From: a bacterium | GTDB taxonomy: Bacteria; Patescibacteriota; Saccharimonadia; Saccharimonadales; UBA4665 | Reading direction: 5' to 3' | DNA: 6,018 nucleotides | Assembly: GCA_029549845.1 (NCBI GenBank) | Contig: JAKPIL010000098.1 | Location: 1-6,018, forward strand | Shown here: one piece after another, positions 5,178 to 6,018 of the stretch | Layout of the letters: each line of letters begins with the position of its first letter | How positions within the stretch are numbered: the stretch's first letter is position 1 | Notes under the pieces: model-generated | Databases searched by the model: none | The model's input: the letters and a program-made list of their open reading frames with translations, nothing else | Told to the model about the DNA's origin: nothing | Program-made: the position numbers and the translations under genes

Positions 5178-5699
5178 TTATGCTTCGGCAGCTTTGTGAG
5201 CTTCCTCTACGGCCTGCTGCTTGGCAGCGAGCTCGGCATCTTCTGCAGCTTTTTCCGCAGCCTTCGCTTCTGCTTCTGCGGCGGCAGCGGCTTTGGCGGC
5301 TTCTTCGGCCTTCTCTGCCTCTAGGTCACGGACGTCGTTCACGGCCTGGCGGTCAAAGTCTACACCGGTGAGGCGTGCAGATTTGCCTGTAAGCTTGCGC
5401 ATGTAGCCAAGGTTGTTGCGGCGAACTTTGCTGCGCTTGGTTACCTCTATTTTGAGCACGAGCGGGCTGTGGAGCAAAAAGCTCTTCTCTACACCGATAC
5501 CGCTGGCTATGCGCCGTACGGTAATGCGGCTCGTGTGGCTCCCGCGGCGGTCGCAACGAATAACGAGACCTTGGAAGATCTGTACGCGCTCTTTGCTGCC
5601 TTCGCGAATTTTTTGGTGGACTTTGACAGTGTCGCCAGAGCGCACGTCTACCACTGCGCCCTTCTTGAAGGATGCTTCAAGTTCTTTGATGTATTCCAT
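5178..5699 (-). CDS. rplS: 50S ribosomal protein L19 with Ala/Glu-rich C-terminal extension
   Basis: A 173-residue protein. Residues 1-112 are a standard L19, with GDTVKVHQKIREGSKERVQI, FQGLVI, RRG, TVRRIASGIGVEKSF, HSPL and SKVRRNNLGYMR in family order. L19 binds 23S rRNA at the 30S-50S interface. Most L19 proteins have about 115-125 residues, so there are roughly 55 extra residues here: a short linker and then a tail from about 126 in which 23 of 48 residues are Ala, the rest mostly Glu, Lys and Gln. The tail should form a long helix or coiled coil on the ribosome surface; its role is unknown. The ATG at 5699 has a -10 box 9 nt upstream, suggesting a leaderless mRNA; GAGG is present but about 14 nt away, too far for a good Shine-Dalgarno. 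A strong terminator follows. trmD, often next to rplS, is not seen in the window. Confidence 0.97.
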   Translation of the reverse strand: MEYIKELEASFKKGAVVDVRSGDTVKVHQKIREGSKERVQIFQGLVIRCDRRGSHTSRITVRRIASGIGVEKSFLLHSPLVLKIEVTKRSKVRRNNLGYMRKLTGKSARLTGVDFDRQAVNDVRDLEAEKAEEAAKAAAAAEAEAKAAEKAAEDAELAAKQQAVEEAHKAAEA

Positions 5700-5708
5700 A
5701 TCCGTATG

Positions 5709-5737
5709 ATTCTACCTCATATCACCTCTGAACGCAA
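5709..5737 (-). promoter_or_regulatory. Promoter of rplS
   Basis: On the minus strand TTGCGT (5732-5737), a 17-bp spacer, and TAGAAT (5709-5714). The -10 is 9 nt from the ATG at 5699, the same distance as in the aminopeptidase gene, so the transcript should be leaderless or nearly so. Confidence 0.55.
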
Positions 5738-5756
5738 GAGAAAAGGCTGTGGGGAT

Positions 5757-5782
5757 AGGTTTTAGGTTGGAGGTTTTAGGTT
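5757..5782. repeat. Short tandem repeat, AGGTTTTAGGTT twice
   Basis: AGGTTTTAGGTT occurs at 5757-5768 and 5771-5782 (14-bp period), itself built of AGGTT units, with a degenerate continuation (ATAGGCTAG) to about 5791. It lies between the rplS promoter and the structured element. It may be a replication-slippage repeat; no function is assigned. Confidence 0.7.
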
Positions 5783-5803
5783 ATAGGCTAGAAAGAACTG
5801 CCG

Positions 5804-6018
5804 GCGGCCGAAGGCCGCTAGTAATCCGTCGCGTCAGCGACATGACTAGGAGTGGCCATGCGGAAGCTCCTGGCTCAGACGTTGTCAGGCTCTACAACTT
5901 CCGTAAGGCGGCGTGACTTGTTTGAGAGAGGCCTAGATTGCCTGACGGCAATCTAGGCCGAACGAGTTGTCACGTCGGTTGTAGAACTGACAAGGGCTGA
6001 CCAAGAGATGGAGCTCTG
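5804..6018. ncRNA. Candidate structured non-coding RNA or palindromic element, running off the right edge
   Basis: No ORF is seen here on either strand, but almost every base can pair. A GCGGCC/GGCCGC hairpin with a GAA loop (5804-5818) is followed by a CTAGT/ACTAG stem (5818-5849) enclosing GTCGC/GCGAC. Then comes one long nested hairpin: AGCTCC 5865-5870 with 6010-6015; TGG and TCAG (5871-5878) with CTGACCA 5997-6003; TTGTCAG 5882-5888 with 5987-5993; TCTACAAC 5891-5898 with 5978-5985; CGTGAC 5912-5917 with 5969-5974; TTGTT 5918-5922 with 5961-5965; and a perfect 13-bp stem 5930-5942/5947-5959 with a TGAC loop. That is about 52 paired positions with asymmetric bulges (13 nt against 3 at 5899-5911). 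The strand is undetermined because the structure is symmetrical. A long bulged hairpin recalls 6S RNA in shape only. It lacks conserved RNase P, tmRNA, SRP or tRNA motifs. It is not an rplS leader if the rplS promoter at 5709-5737 is right. Confidence 0.45.

Noticed and set aside
5221..5765. Plus-strand ORFs over rplS
   Set aside because: Antisense shadows of L19, including Ala/Ser-rich frames created by its low-complexity tail.
5792..5880. Words shared with 16S rRNA (ACTGCCGG, CGCTAGTAATC, CCTGGCTCAG)
   Set aside because: They occur in the wrong order and without the surrounding conserved rRNA sequence; the bases are explained by local hairpins. Probably chance, though a search would settle it.
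5891..5985. Integron attC site
   Set aside because: The inverted CTACAAC/GTTGTAG does not match the RYYYAAC/GTTRRRY core, and no integrase or cassette is present.

Overview
The window reads as a slice of a small, compact bacterial genome of about 50% GC. The best guess is the Candidate Phyla Radiation (Patescibacteria), perhaps Saccharibacteria. This is inferred from the dense gene packing, the style of the NusA N-terminus, an L19 with an Ala/Glu-rich tail, and several promoters whose -10 box lies only 6-9 nt before a start codon (probable leaderless mRNAs). The lineage is an inference; no 16S or other marker gene is present.

Layout. The left edge (1-77, minus) holds the first 25 codons of nusA. 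Positions 78-606 contain a possible nusA promoter, a weak minus-strand terminator, an unrecognised cysteine-containing small ORF on the minus strand (265-549), and a face-to-face divergent promoter pair at 568-597. From 607 to 3198 (plus) runs a complete M1-family zinc aminopeptidase. Its last codons carry the -35 box of a promoter for a 92-residue ribbon-helix-helix-like protein (3224-3502, plus). That gene's stop codon overlaps, within a single TTAA, the stop codon of the convergent yraN.

From 5699 down to 3499 everything is on the minus strand: rplS (ribosomal protein L19) with its own promoter and terminator, then a second unit of VanZ-like membrane protein, rnhB (RNase HII) and yraN (predicted nuclease-fold protein). 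rplS-rnhB-yraN is a widespread bacterial neighbourhood; here the VanZ-like gene sits between rplS and rnhB and overlaps rnhB by 28 nt. A 117-bp inverted-repeat element lies between rnhB and yraN and supplies the last codons and the stop of rnhB.

The right end (5804-6018) has no ORF in the supplied list but is extremely structured: two small hairpins followed by a roughly 150-nt nested, imperfect hairpin with about 52 paired positions. It is a candidate non-coding RNA or palindromic mobile element, and the least explained stretch in the window.

Functionally the genes are mostly housekeeping: transcription elongation (NusA), peptide catabolism (M1), translation (L19), and removal of ribonucleotides from DNA (RNase HII). 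The items most worth a second look are the leaderless promoter architecture, the repeat-derived end of RNase HII, the small cysteine ORF with a possible frameshift, and the structured element at the right edge.
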